Positions 19,213 to 30,216 of a stretch of 64,000 nucleotides of DNA are shown piece by piece. The stretch spans positions 124,001 to 188,000 of the forward strand of contig NZ_BCWU01000009.1 in the NCBI RefSeq assembly GCF_001592365.1. Reading direction: 5' to 3'. This stretch comes from Gordonia hydrophobica NBRC 16057 (GTDB lineage Bacteria > Actinomycetota > Actinomycetes > Mycobacteriales > Mycobacteriaceae). The position numbers were made by a program, and so were the translations under genes. A model generated the notes under the pieces. The model did not search any database and was not told the DNA's origin. It saw only the letters and a list, made by a program, of their open reading frames with translations. Positions within the stretch are counted from its first letter, which is position 1. Each line of letters opens with the position of its first letter.

Positions 19213-19827
19213 GTGAACGACCTGACGACGCGCTTGACCGATCTGATCGACGCCGCCCCCGCCTGGGCGGTGTACGTGATCGCGTGCGGGGTGGTCTATC
19301 TGGAGACGGCCGTCGCGGTGATCGGCCTGGTGGCGCCCAGCGAGGCGATCCTCATCGCTGCCGGCGTGGTCGCCGCCATCGGCAAGCCGAGCATCGTCGT
19401 CCTGGTCCTGAGCGCAGCCGTCGCGGCGCTGGCCGGTGATGCGACGGGATACTGGGTGGGTCGTCTCACCGGGCCGCGGCTGGCGCGGACCGGACTGGGG
19501 CGTCGGCTCACGCACCGGGTTCACCGGTCCGGCTATCGTCCGCCGGAAGCGGGCGACGCCGTCATCGCGATCGCGTCCGCGCGCTGGGTCGGCTACCTCC
19601 GCAGCCTCACCCCGCTGCTCGCGGGCAGCCGGGCGATGCCGTTCCACCGGTACCTTCTCGCCACCGCGCTCGGCGGCACCACCTGGACGGCGACCATCCT
19701 GCTGGTCTCCTTCGGCGTCGGCGCGACGCTCGGAGCCCGCGTGGCGCTCATCGTCGGATTGGGCGTGGCCTTCCTGGCGTTCTGCTTCCTGCTCTATCGG
19801 CGGCTGCGCAGCAGACCGGCCGGTTGA
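19213..19827 (+). CDS. DedA/SNARE-associated family membrane protein
   Basis: A 204-residue polytopic protein starting at GTG 19213. It shows the DedA pattern: AVIGLVAPSEAILIAAGVVAA, a GDATGYWVGR motif, then ARWVGYLRSLTPLLAGSRAMPFHRYLLATALGG (the R-x3-P-x-x-AG motif region) and two C-terminal helices. DedA proteins are linked to undecaprenyl-phosphate or phospholipid flipping. It lies 42 bp after the egtE-like gene in the same direction. Confidence 0.85.
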   Translation: MNDLTTRLTDLIDAAPAWAVYVIACGVVYLETAVAVIGLVAPSEAILIAAGVVAAIGKPSIVVLVLSAAVAALAGDATGYWVGRLTGPRLARTGLGRRLTHRVHRSGYRPPEAGDAVIAIASARWVGYLRSLTPLLAGSRAMPFHRYLLATALGGTTWTATILLVSFGVGATLGARVALIVGLGVAFLAFCFLLYRRLRSRPAG

Positions 19828-19839
19828 GCGGCCGCGATA

Positions 19840-20430
19840 CTAGTTCTCCTCGGGGCGCAGCGGGTACGTCGACAGCAGCGGGAGCGGCCACGGCTGGCGG
19901 GCCAAGACCCGCTGCCAGACGTCGACGGACGGCTCGGAGAGCAGATCGGTCGGCAGGCCCTGGGTGATGATCCAACTGCCTTCGGCGATCTCATCGTCGA
20001 GCTGACCGGCGTCCCACCCCGCGTATCCGGCGAAGATCCGGACGCCGGTCAGGACGTGGGCCAATTCCTCGGGGTCGGCATCCAGGTCGACCATGGCGAC
20101 CGGTCCCAGCACCTGGTGCAGTTTGGGTTGCTCCGCCACGTTGACGCCGGTCTTGGCCACGCCGAGGCACAGGGCCGACGAGGTGGAGACGGGACCGCCG
20201 ACGAAGACGGCGCGCGGCTGGGCAGCGAGTTCGGCCCATGCGGGCAGCACATTGAAGACGGCCGCGTCGGACATACGGTTCAGCACCACACCGAGAGTTC
20301 CCTGCTCGTCGTGCTCGATCACGTAAATCACCGTGCGCGCGAACGTGGGCCCGGTGAGGGCGGTGGAGGCGATCAACAGGCTCCCCGCGCTCACATCGGG
20401 CTGATTCGTCAGATAGTCGGCACCGGACAC
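19840..20430 (-). CDS. YqgE/AlgH family protein (UPF0301)
   Basis: 196 residues beginning at GTG 20430. Family signatures are GSLLIASTALTGPTFARTVIYVIEHDEQGTLGVVLNR, VFVGGPVS, and RIFAGYAGWDAGQLDDEIAEGSWI. Biochemical function is unsettled; AlgH was named as a transcriptional regulator in Pseudomonas. It is divergent from the MFS gene and near leuS, as Rv0038 is in M. tuberculosis. Confidence 0.9.
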   Translation of the reverse strand: MSGADYLTNQPDVSAGSLLIASTALTGPTFARTVIYVIEHDEQGTLGVVLNRMSDAAVFNVLPAWAELAAQPRAVFVGGPVSTSSALCLGVAKTGVNVAEQPKLHQVLGPVAMVDLDADPEELAHVLTGVRIFAGYAGWDAGQLDDEIAEGSWIITQGLPTDLLSEPSVDVWQRVLARQPWPLPLLSTYPLRPEEN

Positions 20431-20459
20431 CCTTCAATCATGACACCCGTCGAGTCGCC

Positions 20460-21818
20460 GTGGCGGCACCCGGCCCCGAGTTGAGCCGTAAACTCGAGGC
20501 GGTGGACAGATTGCGGTCGGTGATACGTGCTCCGGGACTGATCCGCCTGCTCGCCGTCCGCCTTCTGTGCCAGGTGAGCGACGGCGCTTTCCAAGCCGCG
20601 TTGGCGTTCTCGATCCTGTTCAACCCGGATCGGCACACCGATCCCCTGGCCATCGCGGGCGGCTTCGCGGTGCTCCTGCTGCCCTACTCGCTGCTCGGTC
20701 CGTTCGCCGGCGCCCTGCTGGACCACTGGGATCGACGGCGCGTCCTGCTCTGGGTCAACCTGCTGCGCGCGGCCGCCATCATTCTGGTCGCGATCGCGAT
20801 GACCACCAGTACGCCCGACACCGTCGTCTTGCTGTCGGCGCTGCTGGTCACCGGGTGCAGCCGGCTGGTGGCGTCGGGTCTGTCGGCGAGTCTGCCGCAC
20901 GTGACGCCGCCGTCGTTGATCGTCGAGATCAACGCCGTCTTCACCACGGTCGGCGCGGGGATGCTGGCCGCCGGTGCGGGAGTGTCTGCGCTCCTGCGGT
21001 TCATCTTCGGGGCCGACAACGGCGGTTCCGGGGCCACGCTGCTGGCCGGCGCTGTCTTCGCGGTGCTCGGCGCCCTGCTCGCCGGGCGGTTCCAGCGACG
21101 ACAACTGGGGCCGGACCGGCCGGATGGCGCCGGGCACACCGCGGTGTACTCGCTGGCGCGGGGGCTCGAGCACGGTCTGCGTGCCGTGCTGCGGACGCCC
21201 AGTGTGGCGATCGTCCTGAGCGCGATCGGCGTCCACCGCGTCGTGTTCGGGCTCAACACCCTGATGTTCCTGATGCTGGTTCGCAACACCGAACTCGGCG
21301 ACGCCCTGGGCGCCGACGTCCGGGCGCTGTCGATCATCGGCGGCTGCGTGGCCGGAGGTGCGTTGATCGCCGCGGGCACCACGCCGGTGTCGATCAGAGT
21401 GGTCGGGCGGCGCGGCACCATCATCAGCGCACTGATTGTGGGCGGCTTCGCCGAACTCCTCCTGCTGACCGTCCGGCCCGTGCCCGTCCTGGTGGCGGCC
21501 GCGGTGATCGGCTTGGCCGGTCAGACGGTGAAACTGTGCGGCGACGTCGCGATGCAGTGCGACGTCGCCGACTCGTACCGCGGGCAGGTCTTCGCGGTCC
21601 AGGACGCCCTGTTCAACACGGCGTTCGTGGCGGCGATCTTCGTGGCGGCGGTTCTCGTTCCGCAGGGCGGGTTCAGCGCGGGTCTGGTGATCACCGGGTC
21701 GGCCCTGTACTTCGCGATCACGGTGTGGGTGATCCGCCGTGGTCAGCGCGCCGAGGGACCGCCGCCCGCACCTCTCGTCGAGGAACCGGTGTCGGCTGAG
21801 ACGCCCACCGGCCGGTGA
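20460..21818 (+). CDS. MFS transporter (Rv0037c type)
   Basis: A 452-residue twelve-helix transporter. The N-terminus GLIRLLAVRLLCQVSDGAFQAAL and the loop LLDHWDRRRVLLWVNLLRA match the MFS_3/EntS-like exporter group. The start is uncertain: GTG 20460 or GTG 20502 (VDRLRSVIRAPG) both work and neither has a strong ribosome binding site. The 3' end overlaps the convergent D-rich repeat gene by 76 bp. Substrate unknown. Confidence 0.83.
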   Translation: MAAPGPELSRKLEAVDRLRSVIRAPGLIRLLAVRLLCQVSDGAFQAALAFSILFNPDRHTDPLAIAGGFAVLLLPYSLLGPFAGALLDHWDRRRVLLWVNLLRAAAIILVAIAMTTSTPDTVVLLSALLVTGCSRLVASGLSASLPHVTPPSLIVEINAVFTTVGAGMLAAGAGVSALLRFIFGADNGGSGATLLAGAVFAVLGALLAGRFQRRQLGPDRPDGAGHTAVYSLARGLEHGLRAVLRTPSVAIVLSAIGVHRVVFGLNTLMFLMLVRNTELGDALGADVRALSIIGGCVAGGALIAAGTTPVSIRVVGRRGTIISALIVGGFAELLLLTVRPVPVLVAAAVIGLAGQTVKLCGDVAMQCDVADSYRGQVFAVQDALFNTAFVAAIFVAAVLVPQGGFSAGLVITGSALYFAITVWVIRRGQRAEGPPPAPLVEEPVSAETPTGR

Positions 21819-22186
21819 GTGTCGGCGAATCCGTCGCCGTCCAGATCCATCAGCACCACGTCCGGAACACCGTCGCCATCGGTGTCGAGTGCGTCCTGCC
21901 GCGGGACGGCCTCGCCGCTCGGTGCGTCGAGTTCCCACAGTCCGCGGCCCCCGTCGGCGAATCGGGTCTCCGGCGTGCCGTCGTCGTCCAAGTCCAGGAC
22001 CACTCGGTCGGCCACGCCGTCGCCGTCGGAATCCCACATCGCGTCGTCGATCAGTCCGTCACCGTCGAAGTCGAGCGCCACGGCGTCGAGGGTCCCGTCG
22101 CCGGTCAGATCCAGGTCGGCCTGCGATGTCCAGTGGGTCAGCGCGCCGTCGCCGGTGCCGAAGAAGTACTCGATCGCGGTGTCCAT
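21743..22186 (-). CDS. Asp-rich repeat protein with EF-hand/thrombospondin-type-3-like calcium loops
   Basis: 147 residues, almost entirely D-x-D-x-D-G-type loops: LDLTGDGTLDAV, DFDGDGLIDDAMW, DSDGDGVADRVV, DLDDDGTPETRF, DTDGDGVPDVVL, DLDGDGFADT. These resemble calcium-binding loops of EF-hands or thrombospondin type 3 repeats. No signal peptide is visible, so it may be cytoplasmic or exported by another route. Its stop lies inside the convergent MFS gene. It is 46 bp downstream of the SBF transporter on the same strand. Calcium binding is inferred. Confidence 0.75.
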   Translation of the reverse strand: MDTAIEYFFGTGDGALTHWTSQADLDLTGDGTLDAVALDFDGDGLIDDAMWDSDGDGVADRVVLDLDDDGTPETRFADGGRGLWELDAPSGEAVPRQDALDTDGDGVPDVVLMDLDGDGFADTHRPVGVSADTGSSTRGAGGGPSAR

Positions 22187-22232
22187 ACCGATTGGACGCG
22201 ACAGCGGTCGGTTCGGTTCCCCGACACGCCGA

Positions 22233-23219
22233 TCAGTCGTCCGTTGCGGCGGTCGCCTGCTTCTCGTAACGGCTGGCGAGCATGGAGCAGAGCACCAGCT
22301 GCACCTGATGGAAGATCATCAGCGGCAGCACGATGAACCCCACCGTTCCGCTCGCGAACATGACCGTCGCGAGCGGCAGTCCCGTCGCGAGCGACTTCTT
22401 GGTGCCGCAGAACTGGATCGCGACCACGTCCTCGCGACGCCAGCCCAGCCGCGTCGGCACCCAACTGGTCAGGGCCAGCATGGCGACCACGAACACGATC
22501 GAGACCACCGTCACGATCACCACGTCCCAGGCGCTGACGATGGACCACATGCCCGACACCACGCCGCCGCTGAAGGCCACATAAACCACCACGATGATCG
22601 AGCTGCGATCGACGTACTTGGTCGGGGCCGCGTACTTCGCCATGAAGCCCGCGATCAACGGACGGCACAGTTGGCCGATGATGAACGGCACCAGGATCTC
22701 GAGGACGATCTTCGTCACCGACGACCCGGTGATGTGGACGCCCGCGTCGGACCCCATCATCAGGACCACCAGCAACGGCGTCAGGACGACGCCGATCAGG
22801 TTTGACGCGGATGCGCTGACGATCGCGCCCGCCACGTTGCCGCGGGCGATGGAGGTGAAGGCGATCGACGACTGCACCGTCGACGGCACCAGCGTCAGGT
22901 AGAGGAAGCCCTGCGCCAGCTGGTCGCCGATGAGCGGCGCGAGGGCGGGGCGCAGCAGCAGGCCGACGATCGGGAACAGGATGAACGTGAAGCTCAGGAT
23001 CGTCAGGTGCAGCCGCCAGTGCGTCAGACCGTCCAGCGCTTCGCGCGGGTGCAGCCGCGCGCCGTACAGGAAGAACAGGAGCGCGATGAGGCCGGTGACG
23101 ACCCAGTCCATGGTGTCGGCGAACGATCCGCGGGCCGGAAGGATCGCCGCGACGACGACGGCGAGGAAGATCGACAGCACAAAGCCGTCGATCGGGGAAC
23201 GATCGAGAAGTCTGCGCAT
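22233..23219 (-). CDS. Bile acid:sodium symporter-like transporter (SBF family, YfeH type)
   Basis: A 328-residue membrane protein with about ten helices. It shows the SBF-like pattern: LFFLYGARLHPREAL, FLYLTLVPSTVQSSIAFTSIARGNVAGAIVSASASNLIGV, and VVAIQFCGTKKSLATGLPLA. The last motif (GTKKSLATG-P) is typical of the PF13593-type group. It follows the SdpI-like gene by six bases, so the two are probably co-transcribed. The natural substrate is unknown. Confidence 0.85.
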   Translation of the reverse strand: MRRLLDRSPIDGFVLSIFLAVVVAAILPARGSFADTMDWVVTGLIALLFFLYGARLHPREALDGLTHWRLHLTILSFTFILFPIVGLLLRPALAPLIGDQLAQGFLYLTLVPSTVQSSIAFTSIARGNVAGAIVSASASNLIGVVLTPLLVVLMMGSDAGVHITGSSVTKIVLEILVPFIIGQLCRPLIAGFMAKYAAPTKYVDRSSIIVVVYVAFSGGVVSGMWSIVSAWDVVIVTVVSIVFVVAMLALTSWVPTRLGWRREDVVAIQFCGTKKSLATGLPLATVMFASGTVGFIVLPLMIFHQVQLVLCSMLASRYEKQATAATDD

Positions 23220-23225
23220 GACCCG

Positions 23226-23756
23226 CTAGACGGTGTGGCGCGCCGGGTTGTCCTCCGACAGGCACATGCCGCTCAGGGCACACGTGCCGCAACTCGACTC
23301 ACCGCAGTCGTCGGCGGGATCGACGGCGGTGTCGGTCTCGGCGCTGCACGACGACGCGGAGCTGTCGGCGCAGCCGGACCCGGTGTCGCTCGAGCAGCAT
23401 CCGCCCGTGTGCGGGGCCGGGACGGCGCGGGCCGCCTGCAGAGCCATGCCGCCTGCCGCTGAGATGACGAGCAGCGCGACGATGATGCCGAACAGGGCGA
23501 ACAGGAATCCCCAGGCGCCGACGAACAGCCCGATGACGCCGGTCGCCGCGAGAATCGCGCCGGCGCCGAGGTAACCGGGAGCGGCGACCTTGTTGGCGAC
23601 GGTGAAGGCCTCGTCGGAGCGGAGCGTCTCCGGGGAGCGGACGCCCGCCCACCGATTGCGACGCAGTGCGCCGGTCAGACCGGCGACGCCGATTCCCAGC
23701 GACCCGGCTGCGAGTACCAGTGCGAGAACCGCGATGACGGTAGACACGATAGACAC
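23226..23756 (-). CDS. SdpI-family membrane protein with Cys-rich C-terminal tail
   Basis: 176 residues from GTG 23756. Three helices surround the SdpI signature NRWAGVRSPETLRSDEAFTVANKVA. After the last helix comes a soluble tail of about 60 residues with eight cysteines (GGCC, GCA, SSCS, DDC, SSC, GTC, GMC) among Ser, Asp and Thr. The tail may bind metal or form disulfides. SdpI proteins are toxin-immunity or signalling proteins in Bacillus, but this role cannot be assumed here. Operon with the SBF transporter. Confidence 0.75.
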   Translation of the reverse strand: MSIVSTVIAVLALVLAAGSLGIGVAGLTGALRRNRWAGVRSPETLRSDEAFTVANKVAAPGYLGAGAILAATGVIGLFVGAWGFLFALFGIIVALLVISAAGGMALQAARAVPAPHTGGCCSSDTGSGCADSSASSCSAETDTAVDPADDCGESSCGTCALSGMCLSEDNPARHTV

Positions 23757-23860
23757 GCCTGCGAGTCTACGACGGTCGTCGCCGTCGGCCTAAAAAGCAC
23801 CAGTTCTCGTTCCCGCACTCGGTCGCGACCAGGTGCGGGAACCGCAAGTGGTGCGACTCG

Positions 23861-24022
23861 ATGCGAAATGGTGCGCGGTCGGTGGTGGTCACCGTGTTCG
23901 CGATCATCGCGATCGTCACGTCGCTCTCCTCCGTTCGCTTCTATCTGAGCGATCGCGCGGAGTACCGCGACTGCTTGACGGCGCTGGATCGCGCCCGGCG
24001 ACGCGGGCGGCATGCAGCCTGA
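23861..24022 (+). CDS. Small single-pass membrane protein upstream of leuS
   Basis: A 53-residue frame, ATG 23861 to TGA 24020-24022. It encodes a short polar start, a clear helix ([18 protein letters not shown]), then a charged tail with [21 protein letters not shown]. The hydrophobic segment followed by positive charge is a plausible small-protein layout. There is no good Shine-Dalgarno. It ends 38 bp before the leuS start. Function unknown; it could be spurious. Confidence 0.45.
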   Translation: MRNGARSVVVTVFAIIAIVTSLSSVRFYLSDRAEYRDCLTALDRARRRGRHAA

Positions 24023-24059
24023 TTTCCCCGCAGGTGAGATGAGGATTTACGCTGGTCGA

Positions 24060-26984
<2,925 letters not shown>

Positions 26985-27074
26985 CGGCGGTTCCCCGCGG
27001 GTACGACGGAACGACGCTCGTGAGTGCTCCTGCGCGGCCGTAATCTCACAGACTTTCGGCCACATGCGGAATCG

Positions 27075-27105
27075 TTGTTAGATTAGAGGCGTCCTAATCT
27101 AACAA
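27075..27105. repeat. 12-bp perfect AT-rich inverted repeat
   Basis: TTGTTAGATTAG, seven bases (AGGCGTC), then CTAATCTAACAA. It lies between the convergent leuS and small membrane gene. The symmetry and length fit a strong operator; the lack of U-run and GC pairs argues against a standard terminator. No gene starts nearby. Confidence 0.8.
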
Positions 27106-27133
27106 TCCGCAGGTCGAGAGGTTGTCGCGCCAG

Positions 27134-27304
27134 TTAGCGCCGCGCCCATCCGGCACCGCAGGCGATGGCGATCGCCAAGCCGACAGCGATCCACACGACG
27201 CTGTCGGTCGCGACGAACAGGGCGACGCCGATCGCGACACCGACGCCGATCGCCACTCCCATCCGCTCGTTCTTCTTCCGCGACCCTTCTGTGCTGTCGG
27301 TCAT
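27134..27304 (-). CDS. Small two-helix membrane protein
   Basis: 56 residues from ATG 27304: a charged N-terminus (TDSTEGSRKKNERM) and two short hydrophobic helices (GVAIGVGVAIGVALFVAT and VVWIAVGLAIAIACGAGW), ending in ARR. This looks like one of the many small glycine-rich membrane proteins of actinobacteria. It is convergent with leuS and follows the DUF2804 gene on the same strand. Function unknown. Confidence 0.6.
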   Translation of the reverse strand: MTDSTEGSRKKNERMGVAIGVGVAIGVALFVATDSVVWIAVGLAIAIACGAGWARR

Positions 27305-27363
27305 AGGGACGACCCTAACCGTCAAGCGCCACGTTCGGGCGGCGCGGTCGGGTTCTCGACGCC

Positions 27364-28422
27364 CTACACCGAGATCCGCTTCTGCTCCCCCACGCCGAAC
27401 ATGCCGTCGACGGTCAACGACGCCTTCTCTGCCTCGATGGTCCCCTCATACCAGCCATAGGGCGCGTAGTACTCGGCGAGCGCCTTCCGTGGGCCGACGT
27501 GCTGCGTCGACTGGACCGTCGGCGTGAAGGTCACGTCGACGGCGCCGGACCGATCGCGGATGAACCATGTGCCCCAGGGGCCGTCGGGCCGTTCGACGGA
27601 CACGGCGGGCAGTCGGTGCACCTGATCGCCGATCCAGATCGCGTTCTCGTTGAACACACCCGGATTGCGGATCTGATTGGCGGTCAGGTTGAAGCCCTCG
27701 ACGACACCGGCGGCAGTGCGGCGGATGCCGGTGACCCAGCCGTACTTCATCGGTCGCGGATAATCGCCGTGGTGGTCGTCGAGGATGAGGAAACCCCGGC
27801 CGTCGGCCAATCCCAGGTGCTCGTCGTCGATCGTGATCGACCCGGTCGCAGGCATCATGGCCTTGTGCGAGTAGAGCGCGCTGGTGTCGTTGAACGGATG
27901 CACGATCACCAGATGTCCGGCACGATCGACGGCCCCGGTCACGTGCAGGTCCATCTCCGGTCGCAGCGCCGTGGCGCGGCGAGTGGCGTCGACGGTCAGC
28001 GACCCGGCGGAGAACTCGTTGCTGATCGCGATCTTCAGGCCGGCGAACTCACCGGACGAGACGGTCCCGTCGAGGCCGCGGGCCACGTCGAGCAGATTCG
28101 ACGGCAGTTTGGTCTCGAACCTGCTGATGGTCGCCGCCTGCTTGTCGACGATCAGAACCTGCAGCAGCCCAAGGGATTTCGCGTTGTAGACGGCGCCGAG
28201 GGCGAAGTGGTCGTCGTCGCCGAGTTGAAACGCCTCCCACTCCTTCAGGCCGACGTCGCGAATCCGCCGCCGTGCGGACGCGAACAGTCCCGTTCCGGCG
28301 GCGTCGAGCGGATTGATCGTCGGGATGGCCCCCGTGTAGGTGCCGAAGTTGTAGTGCCCGGATCCGGACACCAGGGACTGCGGCGGGGCGACGGCGGCGG
28401 GAGGAAAGACCACGGTGTTCAT
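27364..28422 (-). CDS. DUF2804 domain protein
   Basis: 352 residues from ATG 28422; the longer frame to 28488 adds an unlikely N-terminus. The sequence is beta-rich with the DUF2804 features: KEWEAFQLGDDDHFALGAVYNAKSLGLLQVLI, DHHGDYPRPMKYGWVTG, NENAIWIGDQVHRLPAV and YAPYGWYEGTI near the end. The family resembles lipocalin-like or hydroxysteroid-processing folds, but its role is not established. Divergent from the acyl-CoA dehydrogenase. Confidence 0.8.
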   Translation of the reverse strand: MNTVVFPPAAVAPPQSLVSGSGHYNFGTYTGAIPTINPLDAAGTGLFASARRRIRDVGLKEWEAFQLGDDDHFALGAVYNAKSLGLLQVLIVDKQAATISRFETKLPSNLLDVARGLDGTVSSGEFAGLKIAISNEFSAGSLTVDATRRATALRPEMDLHVTGAVDRAGHLVIVHPFNDTSALYSHKAMMPATGSITIDDEHLGLADGRGFLILDDHHGDYPRPMKYGWVTGIRRTAAGVVEGFNLTANQIRNPGVFNENAIWIGDQVHRLPAVSVERPDGPWGTWFIRDRSGAVDVTFTPTVQSTQHVGPRKALAEYYAPYGWYEGTIEAEKASLTVDGMFGVGEQKRISV

Positions 28423-28492
28423 CGATCTCGAGCCTAGTGTCCTGCACTCTGGCCGTTGCGAGAAGCCGGTGGTCGTGGGGCTTGGCAAGTAA

Positions 28493-28508
28493 CTTACTCA
28501 GTAGTAAG
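28493..28508. promoter_or_regulatory. TetR-type operator palindrome at the acyl-CoA dehydrogenase promoter
   Basis: CTTACT-CAGT-AGTAAG is a perfect 6-bp inverted repeat with a 4-bp centre. It overlaps a possible -10 (TAGTAA, 28502-28507) nine bases before the start codon at 28517, so a bound repressor would block transcription. The cognate regulator is not in the immediate neighbourhood. Confidence 0.55.
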
Positions 28509-28516
28509 GTCGTGGC

Positions 28517-29707
28517 ATGGCTATCAACCTTGAGCTCCCGGAGAAGTTGAACTCCACGGTCGAGCGCGCCCGCATGGCTGCCGAGCACATCTTCCGGCCC
28601 ATCTCGCGTAAGTACGACAAAGCCGAGCACGAGTACCCGACGGAACTCGACGATCTCGGCAAGATCGCCAAGCAGGCCCGCGGTGGCGACAAGGACGCCG
28701 ACAAGGCGGCCGACGCCGCCGCGGGGACGGTCAACGGCGCCAACCTCCGGTCAGTGCTCAACGCCCGCGAACTCGGTTGGGGCGACGTCGGTCTGATGCT
28801 GTCGATCCCCTACCAGGGACTGGGCAACGCGGCGATCGCCGCCGTCGCGAACGACGAGCAACTGGAGCGTTTCGCTGACGTCTGGGCAGCCATGGCGATC
28901 ACGGAGCCCGGCTTCGGCAGCGACTCCGCCGCCGTCTCGACCACCGCGGTGCTCGACGGCGACGACTACGTCATCAACGGCGAGAAGATCTTCGTGACCG
29001 CCGGTTCGCGCGCCGACCACGTCGTCGTGTGGGCCACCCTCGACAAGAGCGTGGGACGCGCCGCCATCAAGAGCTTCGTGGTGCCGCTGAACAGTACGGG
29101 AGTCACTGTCGCCCGCCTCGAGGAGAAACTGGGGCTCAAATCGTCCGATACCGCCGTCATCGTGTTCGACGACGTGCGCGTGCCCGCCGAGAACCTGCTC
29201 GGCTCGCCCGAGATCGAGGTGCGCAAGGGCTTCGGGGGCGTGATGCAGACCTTCGACAACACCCGACCGGTCGTCGCCGCGATGGCTGTCGGTCTCGGTC
29301 GTGCCGCCCTCGAAGAACTCCGCCGGATGCTCGAAGAAGCTGGTCACGAGATCGACTACGACCGCCCCGCCGCCGCGCAGCACGCCACCGTCGCGGAGTT
29401 CATCAGGCTCGAGTCGGACTGGGAGGCGTCCTGGATGCTGGCGCTGCGCGCAGCGTGGATGGCCGACAACAAGACGCCGAACTCCAGCGAGGCGTCGATG
29501 AGCAAGGCCAAAGCCGGCCGCATGGTCACCGAACTGACCAACAAGGCCGTCGAAGTCGGTGCGACGGCGGCGTTCTCGGAGACCGAACTCCTGGAGAAGT
29601 GGGCACGCGATTCCAAGATCCTCGACATCTTCGAAGGCACCCAGCAGATCCAGCAATTGATCATTGCCCGGAAGGTCCTGGGCAAGAGCAGTGCCGACCT
29701 CAAGTAG
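28517..29707 (+). CDS. Acyl-CoA dehydrogenase
   Basis: A 396-residue FAD enzyme that would introduce a 2,3-double bond in acyl-CoA. The middle beta domain has MAITEPGFGSDSAAVSTTA and GEKIFVTAGSRADHVVVWAT. The catalytic base is Glu373 in IFEGTQQIQQL. The N-terminal KYDKAEHEYPTELD and long helix LDDLGKIAKQARGGDKDADKAADAA are less usual. Transcribed away from the DUF2804 gene, with a palindromic operator over its promoter; followed by a hairpin terminator. Confidence 0.92.
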   Translation: MAINLELPEKLNSTVERARMAAEHIFRPISRKYDKAEHEYPTELDDLGKIAKQARGGDKDADKAADAAAGTVNGANLRSVLNARELGWGDVGLMLSIPYQGLGNAAIAAVANDEQLERFADVWAAMAITEPGFGSDSAAVSTTAVLDGDDYVINGEKIFVTAGSRADHVVVWATLDKSVGRAAIKSFVVPLNSTGVTVARLEEKLGLKSSDTAVIVFDDVRVPAENLLGSPEIEVRKGFGGVMQTFDNTRPVVAAMAVGLGRAALEELRRMLEEAGHEIDYDRPAAAQHATVAEFIRLESDWEASWMLALRAAWMADNKTPNSSEASMSKAKAGRMVTELTNKAVEVGATAAFSETELLEKWARDSKILDIFEGTQQIQQLIIARKVLGKSSADLK

Positions 29708-29728
29708 GTACTGAGGAAGCACAGCGTT

Positions 29729-29756
29729 GAGGCCGACATCGAGGGGTGTCGGCCTC
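29729..29756. terminator. Hairpin terminator between acyl-CoA dehydrogenase and ynfA-like gene
   Basis: GAGGCCGACA, eight-base loop, TGTCGGCCTC: a perfect 10-bp stem, in the 58-bp gap between two convergent genes. It probably serves both strands. Confidence 0.75.
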
Positions 29757-29765
29757 CTCGCGTGC

Positions 29766-30113
29766 TCACTCGACCAGTGCGACGTCGCGCGGCATGTACA
29801 TGATCACCGCGACGCCGACCAGGCAGATCAGCGCGCCGATAACATCCCAGCGGTCGGGGCGGAAACCGTCGACCGCCATGCCCCAGAGCAGTGATCCGGC
29901 GACGAAGACACCGCCGTACGCTGCGAGGATGCGACCGAACTCGGCATCGGGCTGCAGGGTTGCGACGAAGCCGTAGAGACCGAGGGCGACGACGCCTGCG
30001 CCGATGAACAGCCATCCGCGATGTTCTCGGATTCCCTGCCAGACCAGCCAGGCGCCACCGATCTCGGCGACGGCGGCCAGGACGAACAGCAGGATGGAGC
30101 GCGTGACGGTCAT
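29766..30113 (-). CDS. UPF0060 (YnfA-like) membrane protein
   Basis: 115 residues with four helices. Family signature: [63 protein letters not shown] and a closing [10 protein letters not shown]. The size matches the 108-residue E. coli protein. YnfA belongs to the small multidrug resistance-like fold; efflux has been proposed. Divergent from the ketosteroid-isomerase-like gene. Confidence 0.9.
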   Translation of the reverse strand: MTVTRSILLFVLAAVAEIGGAWLVWQGIREHRGWLFIGAGVVALGLYGFVATLQPDAEFGRILAAYGGVFVAGSLLWGMAVDGFRPDRWDVIGALICLVGVAVIMYMPRDVALVE

Positions 30114-30187
30114 GGCGTCGATGATGCCAGGCCGCTCGGTCCGCGCAGCCCCTCGCGTCGCCCCGCTGCCGCTGCTACTCTCCCAAC

Positions 30188-30201
30188 TAGAACGTGTTCC
30201 A
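30188..30201. promoter_or_regulatory. KstR-type operator
   Basis: TAGAACGTGTTCCA fits the KstR consensus TnnAACnnGTTnnA at all defined positions, and the flanking bases (AAC before, ATT after) extend the symmetry. It is 15 bp before the ATG of the ketosteroid-isomerase-like gene. KstR is the TetR repressor of cholesterol catabolism in mycobacteria and rhodococci. Confidence 0.7.
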
Positions 30202-30216
30202 ATTCAGGGAGATGAC

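Noticed and set aside
27075..27105. Rho-independent terminator for leuS
   Set aside because: The stem is AT-rich and no U-run follows, unlike the GC-rich hairpins after trxA, gnd and argG; kept as an unexplained repeat.
27122..27460. 112-codon plus-strand frame after the inverted repeat
   Set aside because: Antisense to the small membrane protein and the 3' end of the DUF2804 gene, with low-complexity composition; not enough to explain the palindrome.
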